Shown here piece after piece: positions 15,956-16,158 of a stretch of DNA of 16,158 bases (the first letter of the stretch is position 1; each line of letters starts with the position of its first letter). The notes under the pieces were generated by a model. It was not told the DNA's origin, did not search any database, and saw only the letters and a program-made list of their open reading frames with translations. The DNA lies in the NCBI GenBank assembly GCA_045576675.1, contig JAZNGX010000098.1, forward strand, positions 1 through 16,158. Direction: 5' to 3'. A program made the translations under genes and the position numbers. The DNA comes from JAZNGX01 sp045576675. Lineage in GTDB: Bacteria > Bacillota > Clostridia > Monoglobales > Firm-18.

Positions 15956-16158
15956 ATGTCTTTTTATAAAGTGAATGACTGTAAATTGGAACTTAATGAA
16001 ATGGGGAAAATTACTGAAATAGTTTTCCCTGAAAAAGTATATGGCGTTCCTACGTTTAATAACAACAGAAGATATGTTGCTGTTTCATCAGTAAATAAGA
16101 TTTTTGTTTATGATTTCGAAAATGAAACTATCATAACATTGTTGCATAAGTCAAAACA
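15956..16158 (+). CDS. N-terminal part of a possible beta-propeller (WD40-like) protein, cut by the window end
   Basis: GGGAGG (15943-15948) lies seven bases before ATG 15956, an excellent start, and the frame is open to the window edge (67 complete codons). The visible residues contain I-T-E-I-V-F-P-E, then Y-V-A-V-S-S and K-I-F-V-Y-D-F-E-N-E-T-I. These look like successive strands of a beta-propeller blade. No signal peptide is seen, so the start is cytoplasmic. The 3' part lies outside the window, so neither length nor function can be judged. Confidence 0.6.
   Translation, partial: MSFYKVNDCKLELNEMGKITEIVFPEKVYGVPTFNNNRRYVAVSSVNKIFVYDFENETIITLLHKSK

Overview
The window reads as a chromosomal segment of a low-GC, Gram-positive anaerobe of the Clostridia. 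The DNA is AT-rich, ribosome binding sites are strong AGGAGG or GGAGG types, signal peptides are Gram-positive in style, and five proteins carry S-layer homology (SLH) repeats, which anchor proteins to pyruvylated cell-wall polymers. A Monoglobus-like or related gut or fibre-degrading lineage would fit this abundance of SLH proteins, but that is inference. No rRNA, tRNA, CRISPR array or transposase gene was seen.

Left part (1-2860): the 3' end of an SLH protein, then a secreted 772-residue protein made of two internally duplicated halves (LamG-like plus Big_5-like), closed by a hairpin terminator. A long AT-rich dyad (2870-2910) follows, just upstream of the next operon.

Central part (2965-14051): five tightly packed genes on the + strand (gaps of 19, 11, 15 and 3 bases) that end in a strong intrinsic terminator. 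The order is glycosidase-like (919 aa), Ig-SLH (279 aa), glycosidase-like (1048 aa), Ig-helical-SLH (539 aa), SLH-large exoprotein (877 aa). The two glycosidase-like proteins are paralogues, each followed by an SLH protein, so the block looks like a duplicated enzyme-plus-anchor cassette. The enzymes have no SLH repeats. One of them carries Ig-like modules resembling those of the neighbouring SLH proteins, which suggests, without proving it, a surface-assembled glycan-processing complex. No transporter, regulator or sugar-catabolism gene lies in the block.

Right part (14053-16158): an unrelated region. A near-consensus promoter lies directly after the operon terminator. It is followed by a small hypothetical gene with an unclear start, a KilA-N domain gene of phage-like type, a 338-base gene-free stretch rich in hairpins and bounded by a 10-bp inverted repeat (a MITE-like candidate), a small protein resembling the DUF2007 type, and the 5' end of a possible beta-propeller protein cut by the window edge.
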